From CAMYLR01 sp039590215 (lineage in GTDB: Bacteria > Gemmatimonadota > Gemmatimonadetes > JACCXV01 > JAHWKZ01): a stretch of DNA of 43,415 bases. The notes under the pieces are model-generated. The model ran no database searches. It was not told where the DNA came from and worked only from the letters and a program-made list of their open reading frames with translations. The position numbers and the translations under genes were made by a program. Location: assembly GCA_039590215.1 (NCBI GenBank), contig JBDHFX010000009.1:1-43415 (forward strand). The letters run 5' to 3'. Numbering within the stretch: position 1 is the first letter of the stretch; each line of letters starts with the position of its first letter. Below, piece by piece: positions 31,669 to 39,819 of this stretch.

Positions 31669-31676
31669 TTTATATA
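31669..31676 (-). promoter_or_regulatory. -10-like box of a leaderless GlcD transcript
   Basis: TATATA (31676-31671, minus strand), overlapping TATAAA (31674-31669), ends 4-6 nt before ATG 31664. The whole divergent region is 34 nt and AT-rich, leaving no room for an SD. A good -35 was not found. Confidence 0.4.
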
Positions 31677-31685
31677 GCGAGATCG

Positions 31686-31691
31686 TAAACT
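31686..31691 (+). promoter_or_regulatory. -10-like box before the CcmI-like lipoprotein
   Basis: TAAACT ends 7 nt before ATG 31699 in the same short divergent region as the GlcD promoter. No SD is visible, so a leaderless transcript is proposed. Confidence 0.35.
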
Positions 31692-31698
31692 ATCGGCC

Positions 31699-32220
31699 AT
31701 GCGATTGACGCTGAAAACATTCATGGTCGTTGGATTCGCAATTGTCGCTTGCAGTCAACGAGTCACGCCCGAGGACGAGTTCGCCCGTGAGGCTCGCGAC
31801 CGGCCGCTCGTTTCCGAAACTGGGTTGCCACCGTCGCTGAGTGTCACGGGTGCGCAAACGCGGTCGGCGAGTGCGGCCGGCGACGAGTTGCGAGGTGATA
31901 TCGTCTTTCCGTCAGACGCCGGAACGGTCGCCGACGACGGGGTGCTCTTCCTATTCATTCGTCGAACTGAGGGTGAAGGTGGGCCACCATTGGCCGTCCA
32001 ACGCCACCAACGAGTCCGTTTTCCGTTCGCTTTCGCGATTGGCCGGCAGGACGCCATGCTCGACGGGGTTGAGTTCCCTGACCAAGTGAGGGTCGTTGCG
32101 CGGTTGGATAGTGACGGCAACGCCATGACGGAGGGGGCGGGCGACTGGCGAGCGGTGAGCGAGCCCGTCGCGCTGGGATCCGAGGGGCTGGAACTCGTCC
32201 TGGAACCCGCCGGCCCCTGA
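31699..32220 (+). CDS. Lipoprotein with CcmI/CycH C-terminal-like domain
   Basis: The 173-residue product has a lipobox I-V-A-C (C18). Residues about 60-170 resemble the periplasmic domain at the C-terminus of cytochrome c maturation protein CcmI (CycH): L-F-L-F-I-R-R, G-P-P-L-A-V-Q-R, F-P-F-A-F-A-I-G, D-A-M-L-D-G and V-R-V-V-A-R-L-D-S-D-G-N-A-M. In CcmI this domain follows TPR repeats and binds apocytochrome, but here it is separate and anchored to a membrane. No other ccm gene is nearby. Next comes ygfZ, 5 nt after its stop. The likeness is remembered, so a database check is needed. Confidence 0.55.
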   Translation: MRLTLKTFMVVGFAIVACSQRVTPEDEFAREARDRPLVSETGLPPSLSVTGAQTRSASAAGDELRGDIVFPSDAGTVADDGVLFLFIRRTEGEGGPPLAVQRHQRVRFPFAFAIGRQDAMLDGVEFPDQVRVVARLDSDGNAMTEGAGDWRAVSEPVALGSEGLELVLEPAGP

Positions 32221-32225
32221 TCGCC

Positions 32226-33215
32226 ATGAACAGCTTTCCGCAGTGGCATTCGGCGTACACCGGCGTACACGAGAGCGCCGCGTTTTTTCCGCGTCCCGAC
32301 AACGGACTCATCGAGGTGACTGGGTCCGAGCGCGAGGAATACCTAAACAACCTCTGCACCAACCGAATCGTCGGCTTGAAGCCAGGCGAGACCACGCGGG
32401 CGTTCATGCTAAACCCGACCAAGGGACGTGTGCTGGCTGACTTTCTCGTGGCAGCTAGCGAGAACGAGCTGTGGCTGGATTGCGAAAACGGCTGCGCATC
32501 GACAGTTGAAGCGCTGCTTCAACGATACTACTTCGGTCAAGAAGTTGAGTTTCGCAGCCACGGCGACGAATGGTCGATCGGGTCGCTTCAGGGGCCACTG
32601 AGCGAGGAGATCGTGACCCGCGCCGGGGCGACCCTGCCGGCTGATCGTGTGGGCGCACACATCGAGACAAAGATCGGGTCGACGGTGGCACGTGTCGTTC
32701 GTTGGACCGATACCGGGGGCGTCGGGTTTCGCTTGTGGACCCCGAAGACCAGCGCTCAAGCAGTAGAAACCGCGCTAATCGCCGCCGGGGCGATTCTCGG
32801 TGACGAGGATGCGTGGACGGTACTCCAGATCGAGGCCGGTATTGCCGCCTTCGGTCGGGAGCTGACGGAGGAGATGATTCCGCTCGAAGCTCCGACCGAG
32901 AACGCCATCAGCCATGACAAGGGATGCTATCCAGGCCAGGAAGTGATCGCTCGATTGAGGGCTCGTGGCCGACCGGCCAGGCACTTGCGCGGGCTGCGGC
33001 TGGCTACCGATCGACCGCCGCCTCCGGGCACGCTGCTCGATGGCGGCGACAAGGCGGGTGTGGCGCGGATCACCGCCGCCGGGGTCAGTCCCGAGCTGGG
33101 TTCGGTCGCGCTCGCGTTCGTGCACCGGAACTACTGTGACGCCGGCACTCGTCTAGGGAGCGACAATCTCAAAGCCGAGGTCATCGATCTCCCGATGACG
33201 ACGGTCAAGGCGTGA
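32226..33215 (+). CDS. ygfZ: YgfZ-type folate-binding Fe-S cluster repair/assembly protein
   Basis: The 329-residue cytoplasmic protein is a GcvT-like folate-binding domain with the YgfZ signature K-G-C-Y-P-G-Q-E, including its conserved Cys, plus N-terminal L-N-N-L-C-T-N and F-M-L-N-P-T-K-G-R. YgfZ uses tetrahydrofolate to help assemble or repair [4Fe-4S] clusters of enzymes such as MiaB. There is no glycine-cleavage neighbour, so it is not GcvT. It starts 5 nt after the upstream lipoprotein gene, with no good SD. Its stop overlaps the start of the adenosyltransferase gene as GTGA. Confidence 0.92.
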   Translation: MNSFPQWHSAYTGVHESAAFFPRPDNGLIEVTGSEREEYLNNLCTNRIVGLKPGETTRAFMLNPTKGRVLADFLVAASENELWLDCENGCASTVEALLQRYYFGQEVEFRSHGDEWSIGSLQGPLSEEIVTRAGATLPADRVGAHIETKIGSTVARVVRWTDTGGVGFRLWTPKTSAQAVETALIAAGAILGDEDAWTVLQIEAGIAAFGRELTEEMIPLEAPTENAISHDKGCYPGQEVIARLRARGRPARHLRGLRLATDRPPPPGTLLDGGDKAGVARITAAGVSPELGSVALAFVHRNYCDAGTRLGSDNLKAEVIDLPMTTVKA

Positions 33216-33748
33216 AGATCTACACGAAAGCCGGCGACGATGGCGGCACCGCGCTGTTCGGCGGTGGACGGGTGGTGAAGAGCGATCCACGCGTCGCGGC
33301 GTACGGTGACGTGGACGAGCTCAGCGCCTGGCTGGGCGTGGCTCGAGCTCAGGGTATCGACGAGGATGTGTCCGCCGCCCTCGAGCGGGTGCAGCAGGAT
33401 CTTTTCGTGGTCGGTGCGATCCTGGCGACGCCCAACCCCGATCGGCGCAAGCGATCCAAGTTCGATCTTGTCGCTGAGCGGATCGAATCGTTGGAGAGCG
33501 AGATCGATGCGTGGCAAGGTGAATTGCCACCGCTCGAAGCGTTCGTGTTGCCGGGGGGGTGTCCGGCCGCCGCTTTTCTCCACGTTGCCCGCACCGTTTG
33601 TCGGCGCGCGGAGCGTGCGATCGTGGGACTGCAGGCCGATGATCTTCCGGGAACGATCCTGCCCTATATCAATCGACTGAGCGACTTCCTGTTCGTGTGT
33701 GCCCGCTACGTCAACCACCGGGCCGGAGTCGCGGAGCCGACCTGGTAG
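33212..33748 (+). CDS. PduO-type cobalamin adenosyltransferase
   Basis: The 178-residue protein begins with GTG 33212, overlapping the ygfZ stop (GTGA). Signature blocks of the PduO/MMAB family are present: Y-T-K-A-G-D-D-G-G-T, G-D-V-D-E-L-S-A, R-T-V-C-R-R-A-E-R and N-R-L-S-D-F-L-F-V-C-A-R-Y. The enzyme transfers adenosyl from ATP to cob(I)alamin to make adenosylcobalamin for B12-dependent enzymes. No B12-dependent mutase is seen in this window. The overlap means its translation is coupled to ygfZ. Length is normal for the family. Confidence 0.93.
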   Translation: MKIYTKAGDDGGTALFGGGRVVKSDPRVAAYGDVDELSAWLGVARAQGIDEDVSAALERVQQDLFVVGAILATPNPDRRKRSKFDLVAERIESLESEIDAWQGELPPLEAFVLPGGCPAAAFLHVARTVCRRAERAIVGLQADDLPGTILPYINRLSDFLFVCARYVNHRAGVAEPTW

Positions 33749-33758
33749 CCTAGCAAGA

Positions 33759-34004
33759 TCAGCTGGGGGGCTCTTCCGTGGCGTAGATCACCGGCGCTAG
33801 CCACGGAACGAGCGAAAGCTCGCGGTCGTCGAGGCGGACGGTGATGCCACGCTCTGGGTCGTGAGCGACGACCTCAAAGGCAACACCCTTCTCGAATCCC
33901 ATCTCAGCCAGTCGATCTGCTACGTCTTGTTCGCGCCAGCGAATGCCGACCACGCGGCCCTTTTCGCCCTGGACCATGAAATGGAGCGGGAACTCGACGG
34001 TCAT
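33759..34004 (-). CDS. FeoA-domain protein
   Basis: The 81-residue SH3-like protein matches FeoA: R-L-A-E-M-G-F-E-K-G, R-G-I-T-V-R-L-D-D-R-E-L-S-L, typical of small regulators of the ferrous iron transporter FeoB. Its ATG overlaps the stop of the DtxR-family regulator (4 nt), so both are expressed together. No feoB gene lies nearby, so it may work as a partner of the regulator or of a distant FeoB. The end faces the convergent adenosyltransferase gene 10 nt away. Confidence 0.85.
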   Translation of the reverse strand: MTVEFPLHFMVQGEKGRVVGIRWREQDVADRLAEMGFEKGVAFEVVAHDPERGITVRLDDRELSLVPWLAPVIYATEEPPS

Positions 34005-34681
34005 GCGGGTTCGACGAAGACCTTGCTGGCCAGCCGCTCATCGATGGAGACCGTTTCGCCATTGCGCTCGAGTGTTATTGCGCCGCCATATCCGGCACGC
34101 TCGACGATCGTGATCCGAGCGCCGGGGACGAGATTGAGCGACGATAGCGAGCGCAGCAGCTCGCCGTCCCGATCGGAGACTCGCCGAACGATCACGCGGT
34201 CACCGGTGGCGACCTCATTCAACGGACGGTGGATGTCCTCAGGCGGCCGGCCCTCCTTGGGTGGAATCGGGTCACCGTGGGGGTCGGTGGTTGGATGGCC
34301 GAGCATTGCATCGATGCGATCTTCGAACTCCTCGCTGATAACGTGTTCCAGTCGCTCGGCCTCGTCGTGAACGGCGTCCCACGAATACCCCAGCGCTTCC
34401 GCTAGATAGAGCTCGATCAGTCGGTGATGCCGAACGACTTCGAGGGCGATCTTCTCCCCCGCGATCGTGAGGTGGACACCTTTGTAGGGCGTGTATTCGA
34501 CGAGCCGCATCTCCGCCAGTTTCTGCATCATGTTCGTGGCAGAGGCGGCTGACACCTGCATCCGGGCGGCGATCGCCGAGGTCGACGCCCGGGGTTCGCC
34601 CAGTTCCCGACCGATCGTATAGATCGCCTTCAGGTAGTCTTCGATAGGTGGCGTGATCTGAGGAATCGGGTCGTCGATCAT
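34001..34681 (-). CDS. DtxR/MntR-family metal-dependent repressor
   Basis: ATG 34681 (226 residues) is chosen over the TTG at 34720. The N-terminal winged helix includes P-P-I-E-D-Y-L-K-A-I-Y and V-S-A-A-S-A-T-N-M-M-Q-K-L. The dimerisation/metal domain has H-H-R-L-I-E-L-Y-L and H-D-E-A-E-R-L-E-H. A C-terminal FeoA-like SH3 domain (about 150-225) contains L-S-S-L-N-L-V-P-G-A-R-I. Iron versus manganese specificity cannot be decided from these motifs alone. It is followed with a 4-nt overlap by the small FeoA protein, so the operon encodes two FeoA-type folds. The PhzF gene is divergent. Confidence 0.9.
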   Translation of the reverse strand: MIDDPIPQITPPIEDYLKAIYTIGRELGEPRASTSAIAARMQVSAASATNMMQKLAEMRLVEYTPYKGVHLTIAGEKIALEVVRHHRLIELYLAEALGYSWDAVHDEAERLEHVISEEFEDRIDAMLGHPTTDPHGDPIPPKEGRPPEDIHRPLNEVATGDRVIVRRVSDRDGELLRSLSSLNLVPGARITIVERAGYGGAITLERNGETVSIDERLASKVFVEPA

Positions 34682-34730
34682 CGCCTCTGCAATGTGGTCT
34701 TTGGGCGTGAGGACAGTCAAACCAGGTCAG

Positions 34731-34758
34731 TTGTCGCGCCACCAAGAGCGGTTACCAT
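34731..34758 (+). promoter_or_regulatory. Candidate promoter of the PhzF-family gene
   Basis: TTGTCG (34731-34736), 16 nt and TACCAT (34753-34758) end 7 nt before ATG 34766. A G-run (GGGGG) follows but is too close to act as a normal SD. The start would be essentially leaderless. Confidence 0.35.
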
Positions 34759-34765
34759 TGGGGGC

Positions 34766-35575
34766 ATGCGCGACGTGAAGAAGCCGATCCCCATCTATCA
34801 AGTGGACGCCTTCTCGGCACACCCTTACACCGGAAATCCGGCGGCCGTGTGCCTGCTCGACAGACAGGCCGATACCGGTTGGATGCAGGCGGTGGGGGCC
34901 GAGATGAATCTTTCGGAGACAGCGTTCCTGTGGCCCGAGGGCGGAGCCTATCAGCTGCGTTGGTTTTCCCCTCTGCGAGAGGTCGATCTGTGCGGCCACG
35001 CGACCCTGGCAAGCGCACACGTGTTGTGGGAGAGCGGTGTCGTAGAAGAGTCCACCGCTGTGCGATTTCAGACTCGCAGCGGGGAGCTTTTGGCGTCTCG
35101 CGTTGATGATTGGATCGAGCTCGATTTTCCGGCCACTCCCGCGGTTGCAACCGAGCCCCCACCCGGCCTGCTCGCCGCGCTCGGCGTCGATCCTCTGTTC
35201 GTCGGCAAGAGCGAACAGCAGGACTACCTGGTTGAGGTCGAGAGCGAAGGCCAGGTCAGGAGCGTCAACCCCGATTTCCGTCGCTTGGCTACCGTCAAGG
35301 CGCGAGGAACGATCATCACCGCCCGCGCCAACGGCGAGGAGCACCATTTTGTATCCCGGTTCTTCGTTCCCCGCTACGGGATCGACGAAGATCCGGTAAC
35401 CGGCTCGGCACACTGTGCGCTAGCGCCTTATTGGTCGGCAAAGCTCGGGTTGGAGGAGCTGGTCGGATACCAGGCTTCGACCAGGGGTGGGATCGTTCGC
35501 GCGCGGCCAGTCGGTGATCGGGTGATTCTCAGCGGGCAAGCGGTAACCGTGTTGCGGGGAGAGCTGCTCAGCTAG
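34766..35575 (+). CDS. PhzF-family isomerase/epimerase-like protein
   Basis: The 269-residue protein has the PhzF layout of two similar halves. Visible motifs are Y-Q-V-D-A-F near the start, G-N-P-A-A-V, N-L-S-E-T-A-F (catalytic Glu region), F-S-P-L-R-E-V-D-L-C-G-H-A-T-L-A and, in the second half, D-P-V-T-G-S-A-H-C-A-L-A-P-Y-W. PhzF enzymes isomerise small acids, but most members outside phenazine clusters have unknown substrates. No phenazine genes are near. I use ATG 34766 (the upstream frame to 34694 is junk). It is followed 18 nt later by the dienelactone hydrolase gene. Confidence 0.9.
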   Translation: MRDVKKPIPIYQVDAFSAHPYTGNPAAVCLLDRQADTGWMQAVGAEMNLSETAFLWPEGGAYQLRWFSPLREVDLCGHATLASAHVLWESGVVEESTAVRFQTRSGELLASRVDDWIELDFPATPAVATEPPPGLLAALGVDPLFVGKSEQQDYLVEVESEGQVRSVNPDFRRLATVKARGTIITARANGEEHHFVSRFFVPRYGIDEDPVTGSAHCALAPYWSAKLGLEELVGYQASTRGGIVRARPVGDRVILSGQAVTVLRGELLS

Positions 35576-35593
35576 TTGAGATAAGGAGGCAGG

Positions 35594-36478
35594 ATGCGGG
35601 AAGATTCATCCCGGAATCGGTTGGTACGCCTGGTCGTAAACGCGAGTTTGGTCGCTTTCGCCGCTTGCGGCGGCGCGGCGTCGGAGTCGGATGGGGTTGA
35701 CGCTCGTCCAGCTGATGTCGCTACAGGCGGCGACTCTCTGCCGGCGGCGTTGCTCGGAACGGCGCCTCCGCCGGCTGGCCAACCGGTGCGGTACTTCGCG
35801 CCGGATTCCCAAACCATGGGTTATCTCGCTATGCCGACCGACGACGGTCCGCACCCGGCCGTGATCCTGATCCACGAGTGGGACGGCTTGAACGATCGCG
35901 TCCGGCAGGTAGCAGATGCACTTGCGGAGGAAGGATACGTCGCTTTGGCGGCCGACCTCTACCGCTCCCGCACCGGCGGTAACCGCGACGAAAACATGGC
36001 GCTGGTGCGCGAGACACGAGGGGACATGACGACCGTCATTGCGAACCTCGATGGTGCCCAGCGTTTCTTACGCGCGCGTGACGACGTGACCGGTGGCATC
36101 GCCACGATCGGTTGGTGTTTTGGTGGGGGCATCGCACTCAGCTACGCACTCGGCGGAGAGCAACACGAGGGCACGGCGATCTTCTACGGTCAACTGCTGA
36201 CAGACCCGGCCGAGCTGGCCCGAATTGACCACGAGATCTATGGCACGTTCGCTGAGATGGACAGCGGCATCCCGCCCGACGACGTCGAGCGGTTTGTGGC
36301 TGCCCTTCGTGAAGCCGGCGTGCCGAACGACGTTCACGTCTATGATGCTGTCGATCACGGCTTTTGGCTGTGGGTGGACCGCGAGCCGGATCGCGGACTC
36401 GCTCCGGCAGTCGATGCTTGGCGGCGACTTCAAGCGTACTTGTCCCGAACCCTGATGGTGGGCCTATGGATGCGGTAA
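35594..36478 (+). CDS. Dienelactone hydrolase-family lipoprotein
   Basis: The 294-residue product starts at ATG 35594 after a strong AAGGAGG SD. It has a lipobox F-A-A-C (C25) and a Pro/Ala-rich linker, then the alpha/beta-hydrolase domain with H-E-W-D-G, nucleophile C in I-G-W-C-F-G-G-G, D in E-M-D-S-G-I and H in V-D-H-G-F. Cys as nucleophile is the dienelactone hydrolase hallmark. Being outside the cytoplasm suggests use on an extracellular ester or lactone rather than classical chloroaromatic degradation. Its end overlaps the M20 peptidase start by 13 nt. Confidence 0.88.
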   Translation: MREDSSRNRLVRLVVNASLVAFAACGGAASESDGVDARPADVATGGDSLPAALLGTAPPPAGQPVRYFAPDSQTMGYLAMPTDDGPHPAVILIHEWDGLNDRVRQVADALAEEGYVALAADLYRSRTGGNRDENMALVRETRGDMTTVIANLDGAQRFLRARDDVTGGIATIGWCFGGGIALSYALGGEQHEGTAIFYGQLLTDPAELARIDHEIYGTFAEMDSGIPPDDVERFVAALREAGVPNDVHVYDAVDHGFWLWVDREPDRGLAPAVDAWRRLQAYLSRTLMVGLWMR

Positions 36479-37839
36479 TTGATCACATCGAGTCTCGGCG
36501 CGACGCGCACGTCGAAGAGCTTAAGACGTTCGTCGCGATCCCGAGCGTGTCGACCGATCTTGAACGCGCGCAGGACGTTGAGCGGTGTGCGGACCACTGC
36601 CATGATTCTCTACGCGATGTTGGTTTTCAAACCGTGGAGGTTGTCAAGACCAACGGTCATCCCATCGTGTACGCCGAGTGGCTCGAGGCGGAAGGTGCTC
36701 CGACGGTGATGTTTTACGGTCACTACGACGTCCAGCCGCCGGACCCGATCGAGTTGTGGACTTCACCACCTTTTGAAGCGACGGTCCGTGATGGCAAGAT
36801 CTATGGCCGCGGATCGGTGGACGACAAGGGTCAGGTCTTGGCGCATTGGAAGGCGTGGGAAGCACACTTCGCCGTTCACGGCCGGCTACCGTGCAACGTG
36901 AAGGTGTTGCTCGAGGGTGAGGAAGAAGTCGGCTCCCAGAACTTGGAGCCGTTCTTGGTCGAGCGTCACACTGATCTGGCGGCCGATGTGATCCTGATCT
37001 CCGATAGCCCGATGTTCGCCCGCGGGGTGCCGTCGCTCTGCTACGGCTTGCGCGGGCTGTGCTACATGGAGTTGCACGTTCGGGGCGCCAACACCGACCT
37101 CCACTCTGGATCCTTTGGTGGCGCGGTGGCGAACCCGGCGCAGGCGTTGGCCAAGATCCTGGCGTCGCTCAAAGACGACGACGAGCGGATCGCGATCGAT
37201 GGTTTCTACGACCGCGTTCAACCGTTGACTGACAAGGAGCGCGAGGAATTCGCCCGGCTACCGTTCGACGAAGAGGCGTACAAGAAGCAGCTCGACGTTT
37301 CAGAATTGGTTGGAGAAGCGGGCTTCTCTACGTTAGAGCGTACTTGGGTCCGGCCGGCGCTGGACATCAACGGGATGATCTCCGGGTTTACCGGTGAGGG
37401 CGCGAAGACGGTTCTGCCGGGCAAGGCGTCGGCCAAGGTTTCGATGCGGCTTGTCCCGGACCAGGATCCGCAGGAGATCGCGAGTCTGTTTACGAGTCAT
37501 GTCGAACGAGTCGCGCCGCCGGGCGTCACCGTAAAGGTCTCCGCCCATCACGGCGCGCGCGCGTATCTGGCGCCGCTCGATCACCCCGCCAACCAGGCTG
37601 CCAGACGCGCGCTCGCGGCGGCATTCGGTGCCGAGCCCGTTTTTACGCGCGAGGGCGGCTCGATTCCTATCACCAACGCGTTTCAGCGCACGCTAGGCTT
37701 GACGTCGATTCTGATGGGATTCGGTCTACCCGACGAGAACGCCCACGCCCCCGACGAGAACCTCGACTTGGACAACTTCCATCGCGGGATCGCGGCGGCA
37801 GCGCACTTCTACCATGAGTACGCGAGTGGGGTCGGCTAG
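36466..37839 (+). CDS. M20-family dipeptidase/carboxypeptidase
   Basis: ATG 36466 (457 residues) is chosen because it starts the conserved N-terminus and overlaps the upstream stop by 13 nt, with GGTGGG upstream. Metal-binding motifs of M20 are present: G-H-Y-D-V-Q-P, G-R-G-S-V-D-D-K-G, E-G-E-E-E-V-G-S and a C-terminal H-A-P-D-E-N. Residues about 210-380 hold the dimerisation insertion (G-A-N-T-D-L-H-S-G-S-F-G-G). There is no signal peptide, so it is cytoplasmic and likely cleaves dipeptides taken up by transporters such as the Dpp system here. It is translationally coupled with the dienelactone hydrolase. Confidence 0.92.
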   Translation: MDAVIDHIESRRDAHVEELKTFVAIPSVSTDLERAQDVERCADHCHDSLRDVGFQTVEVVKTNGHPIVYAEWLEAEGAPTVMFYGHYDVQPPDPIELWTSPPFEATVRDGKIYGRGSVDDKGQVLAHWKAWEAHFAVHGRLPCNVKVLLEGEEEVGSQNLEPFLVERHTDLAADVILISDSPMFARGVPSLCYGLRGLCYMELHVRGANTDLHSGSFGGAVANPAQALAKILASLKDDDERIAIDGFYDRVQPLTDKEREEFARLPFDEEAYKKQLDVSELVGEAGFSTLERTWVRPALDINGMISGFTGEGAKTVLPGKASAKVSMRLVPDQDPQEIASLFTSHVERVAPPGVTVKVSAHHGARAYLAPLDHPANQAARRALAAAFGAEPVFTREGGSIPITNAFQRTLGLTSILMGFGLPDENAHAPDENLDLDNFHRGIAAAAHFYHEYASGVG

Positions 37840-37861
37840 CAGGCTACGCTGGCTGTAAGAG

Positions 37862-38764
37862 CTACGGGATTCGGGCCCGGATCTCTCCGCCGCCGAGTTT
37901 TCTAAAGGCGACGTTGCAGTCGGACACTTCTGGGTCGTCCTCGGCCCGTGCCTCAAAGGCCGAGCTTTGGCCGGGAAGGAGCGGATTGAAATCGATCAAG
38001 GCGCTGCCCGACTTGACAAGCGTACCATCCGCGGAGCTGAAGCTTGCCACCACCTCGACGTCCTCCAACGGCTCGCCCGAGATGTTCCTCACCTCGCCGT
38101 TCACGCGCACGTAGCCAGTCTCTTTGGAGCATCTCCACGATACCATCTCGAGTTGATAGGAGGAGAGGCCGCCGCTGATACCCGTCGAGAGCGGACCCGA
38201 ACGAGATGTGTGATCGTGGAAGATCCCAAACGGACCGACCCGAATCGTCGGCGGTGTTGAGTCGTTGATGAACAACGTCAGCGAGTCGGCTGTGGTTCTA
38301 ACTGCGGGGGTGAACACGTATACGCCGACCGCGGTCGTCCCGGAATCGATCTTGAAGCGCGGATTGCTGGGGATCACGACTCCGTTGTAGACGTTACCGA
38401 GGTTGTCCTCGAGGTGAGGTTGGCCATCGGCGGCGATCAGCGCCGCACCGTCTGGGCCGTCATACCAGGTGGCATACGTCATAGCGATGAGATCGGTCCG
38501 GTAGTTCAACACCTGCACGTGCCACGCCGCATCACCGGCTCGTCCGAGCATGTCGACGGTATCCAAGCGACCGTCTGACATCTCCACATAACGCCCGAGG
38601 TCGACGGAGAACGCGGCTTGTTCTTCGGTGCTAAGGGTATCGGGGATCTCGGTTTCGGGGTCATCGACCGTCGTGGTCGCCGGGTCGTCCTGTTGGCACG
38701 CAACAAAGCCGACCCCACCGGCGATCACCAGCCATGTAAACATCGACAGCAACCGAACTCGCAT
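37862..38764 (-). CDS. Lipoprotein with C-terminal FxLYD domain
   Basis: The 300-residue product has lipobox F-V-A-C (C23). Residues about 205-300 form an FxLYD domain: Y-V-R-V-N-G-E-V-R-N-I-S-G, L-E-D-V-E-V-V-A-S-F, L-L-P-G-Q-S-S-A-F, as in surface and secreted proteins. The middle contains a second beta-rich region (80-180) of unknown type. It is preceded by an SD-like TAGGGA and lies 14 nt after the alcohol dehydrogenase stop on the same strand, making it the third gene of a transcript with DUF885 and the dehydrogenase. The specific function is unknown; binding at the cell surface is inferred. Confidence 0.72.
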   Translation of the reverse strand: MRVRLLSMFTWLVIAGGVGFVACQQDDPATTTVDDPETEIPDTLSTEEQAAFSVDLGRYVEMSDGRLDTVDMLGRAGDAAWHVQVLNYRTDLIAMTYATWYDGPDGAALIAADGQPHLEDNLGNVYNGVVIPSNPRFKIDSGTTAVGVYVFTPAVRTTADSLTLFINDSTPPTIRVGPFGIFHDHTSRSGPLSTGISGGLSSYQLEMVSWRCSKETGYVRVNGEVRNISGEPLEDVEVVASFSSADGTLVKSGSALIDFNPLLPGQSSAFEARAEDDPEVSDCNVAFRKLGGGEIRARIP

Positions 38765-38778
38765 TCGTCCCTACTCGC

Positions 38779-39819
38779 CTAAGCTGTGGCTCCTGTGGTC
38801 AACACGATTTTTCCGAACTGATCTCCGCTCGCGAGGCGCTCCAGAGCCGCAGGTGCTTCCTCGAGCGAAAAGGTGCGATCGATGATCGGCTCGATACTAC
38901 CGTTGATCACAAGTTCCGAGACCGCTTCGAACTCGCGCCGGTTGGCCATCGTCGAGCCGTGTATCGAGATCTGCTTCCAGTATACGCGGTTGATTGGCGT
39001 CACGGCATCGTTCCCGGTGGTGGCCCCGCAGGTGGCGATCCGCCCACCGCGGCGCACGCTCTCGATGGAGTCACGCCACGTAGCCTGGCCGACGTCGTCA
39101 ATAACCAGGTCGACGCCGCGCTTGGAGGTGTGCTCTCGAATCGCCGCTGGTACGTCCTGCACGGTGTAGTCGAGGACGACATCGGCGCCGAGCTCGAACG
39201 CTCGATCGAGCTTGCCCTGGCTCGACGAAGTCGCGTAGACGGTTGCACCCGCGTGCTTGGCGATCTGGAGGGCGGCACCGGCGACGCCACCGCCGATGCC
39301 GTGGATCAAGACGCTCTCCCCGGGTTTCAATCCGCCGGCCGACATCAGCAGCCGCCAGGCGGTCTCGTACGCTAGCGGAAAGGCGGCCGCCGCCTCCCAC
39401 GTTAACGTGTCCGGCTTGAGGTACGCGTTGACCGCAGGAGCGACCGCGAATTCAGCGAACGTCCCTGAAACGTGCTCACCGAGCAACCGATAGCTAGTGC
39501 AAAGCGACTCTTCACCCTGCTCACAGAACTCGCAATCACCACAGAACAGACCCGGCTGCAGGTGCACCTTGTCGCCCACAGCGAAGGCTTCGACGCCGTC
39601 GCCGAGCGCGTCGATAACACCTGCTCCGTCGGAACCGAGAACGTGTGGCATCGAAAGCTCGATGCCCGGGATGCCGCCCCGTACCCACAGATCGAGGTGG
39701 TTGAGCGCCGCAGCGACGATCTTGATACGGACCTCACCGGGCCCGGGTTCGGGGACGGTTAGCTCGCCGACGGTTAGTACTTCAGGCCCGCCGTGGCGCT
39801 CGATGTAGACCGCCCGCAT
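38779..39819 (-). CDS. Zinc-dependent alcohol dehydrogenase (MDR family)
   Basis: ATG 39819 (346 residues) shares its first base with the stop codon of the DUF885 gene (TGATG). The GroES-like domain has the structural-zinc motif C-G-D-C-E-F-C-E-Q-G-E-E-S-L-C and G-S-D-G-A-G-V. The Rossmann fold shows G-I-G-G-G-V-A-G-A-A-L-Q-I-A. The usual catalytic-zinc Cys near residue 38 is replaced by N-H in L-N-H-L-D-L-W, a variation known in MDR members. It probably oxidises or reduces an alcohol or quinone with NAD(P)H. Translational coupling with a DUF885 peptidase is notable but the link is unknown. Confidence 0.9.
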   Translation of the reverse strand: MRAVYIERHGGPEVLTVGELTVPEPGPGEVRIKIVAAALNHLDLWVRGGIPGIELSMPHVLGSDGAGVIDALGDGVEAFAVGDKVHLQPGLFCGDCEFCEQGEESLCTSYRLLGEHVSGTFAEFAVAPAVNAYLKPDTLTWEAAAAFPLAYETAWRLLMSAGGLKPGESVLIHGIGGGVAGAALQIAKHAGATVYATSSSQGKLDRAFELGADVVLDYTVQDVPAAIREHTSKRGVDLVIDDVGQATWRDSIESVRRGGRIATCGATTGNDAVTPINRVYWKQISIHGSTMANRREFEAVSELVINGSIEPIIDRTFSLEEAPAALERLASGDQFGKIVLTTGATA

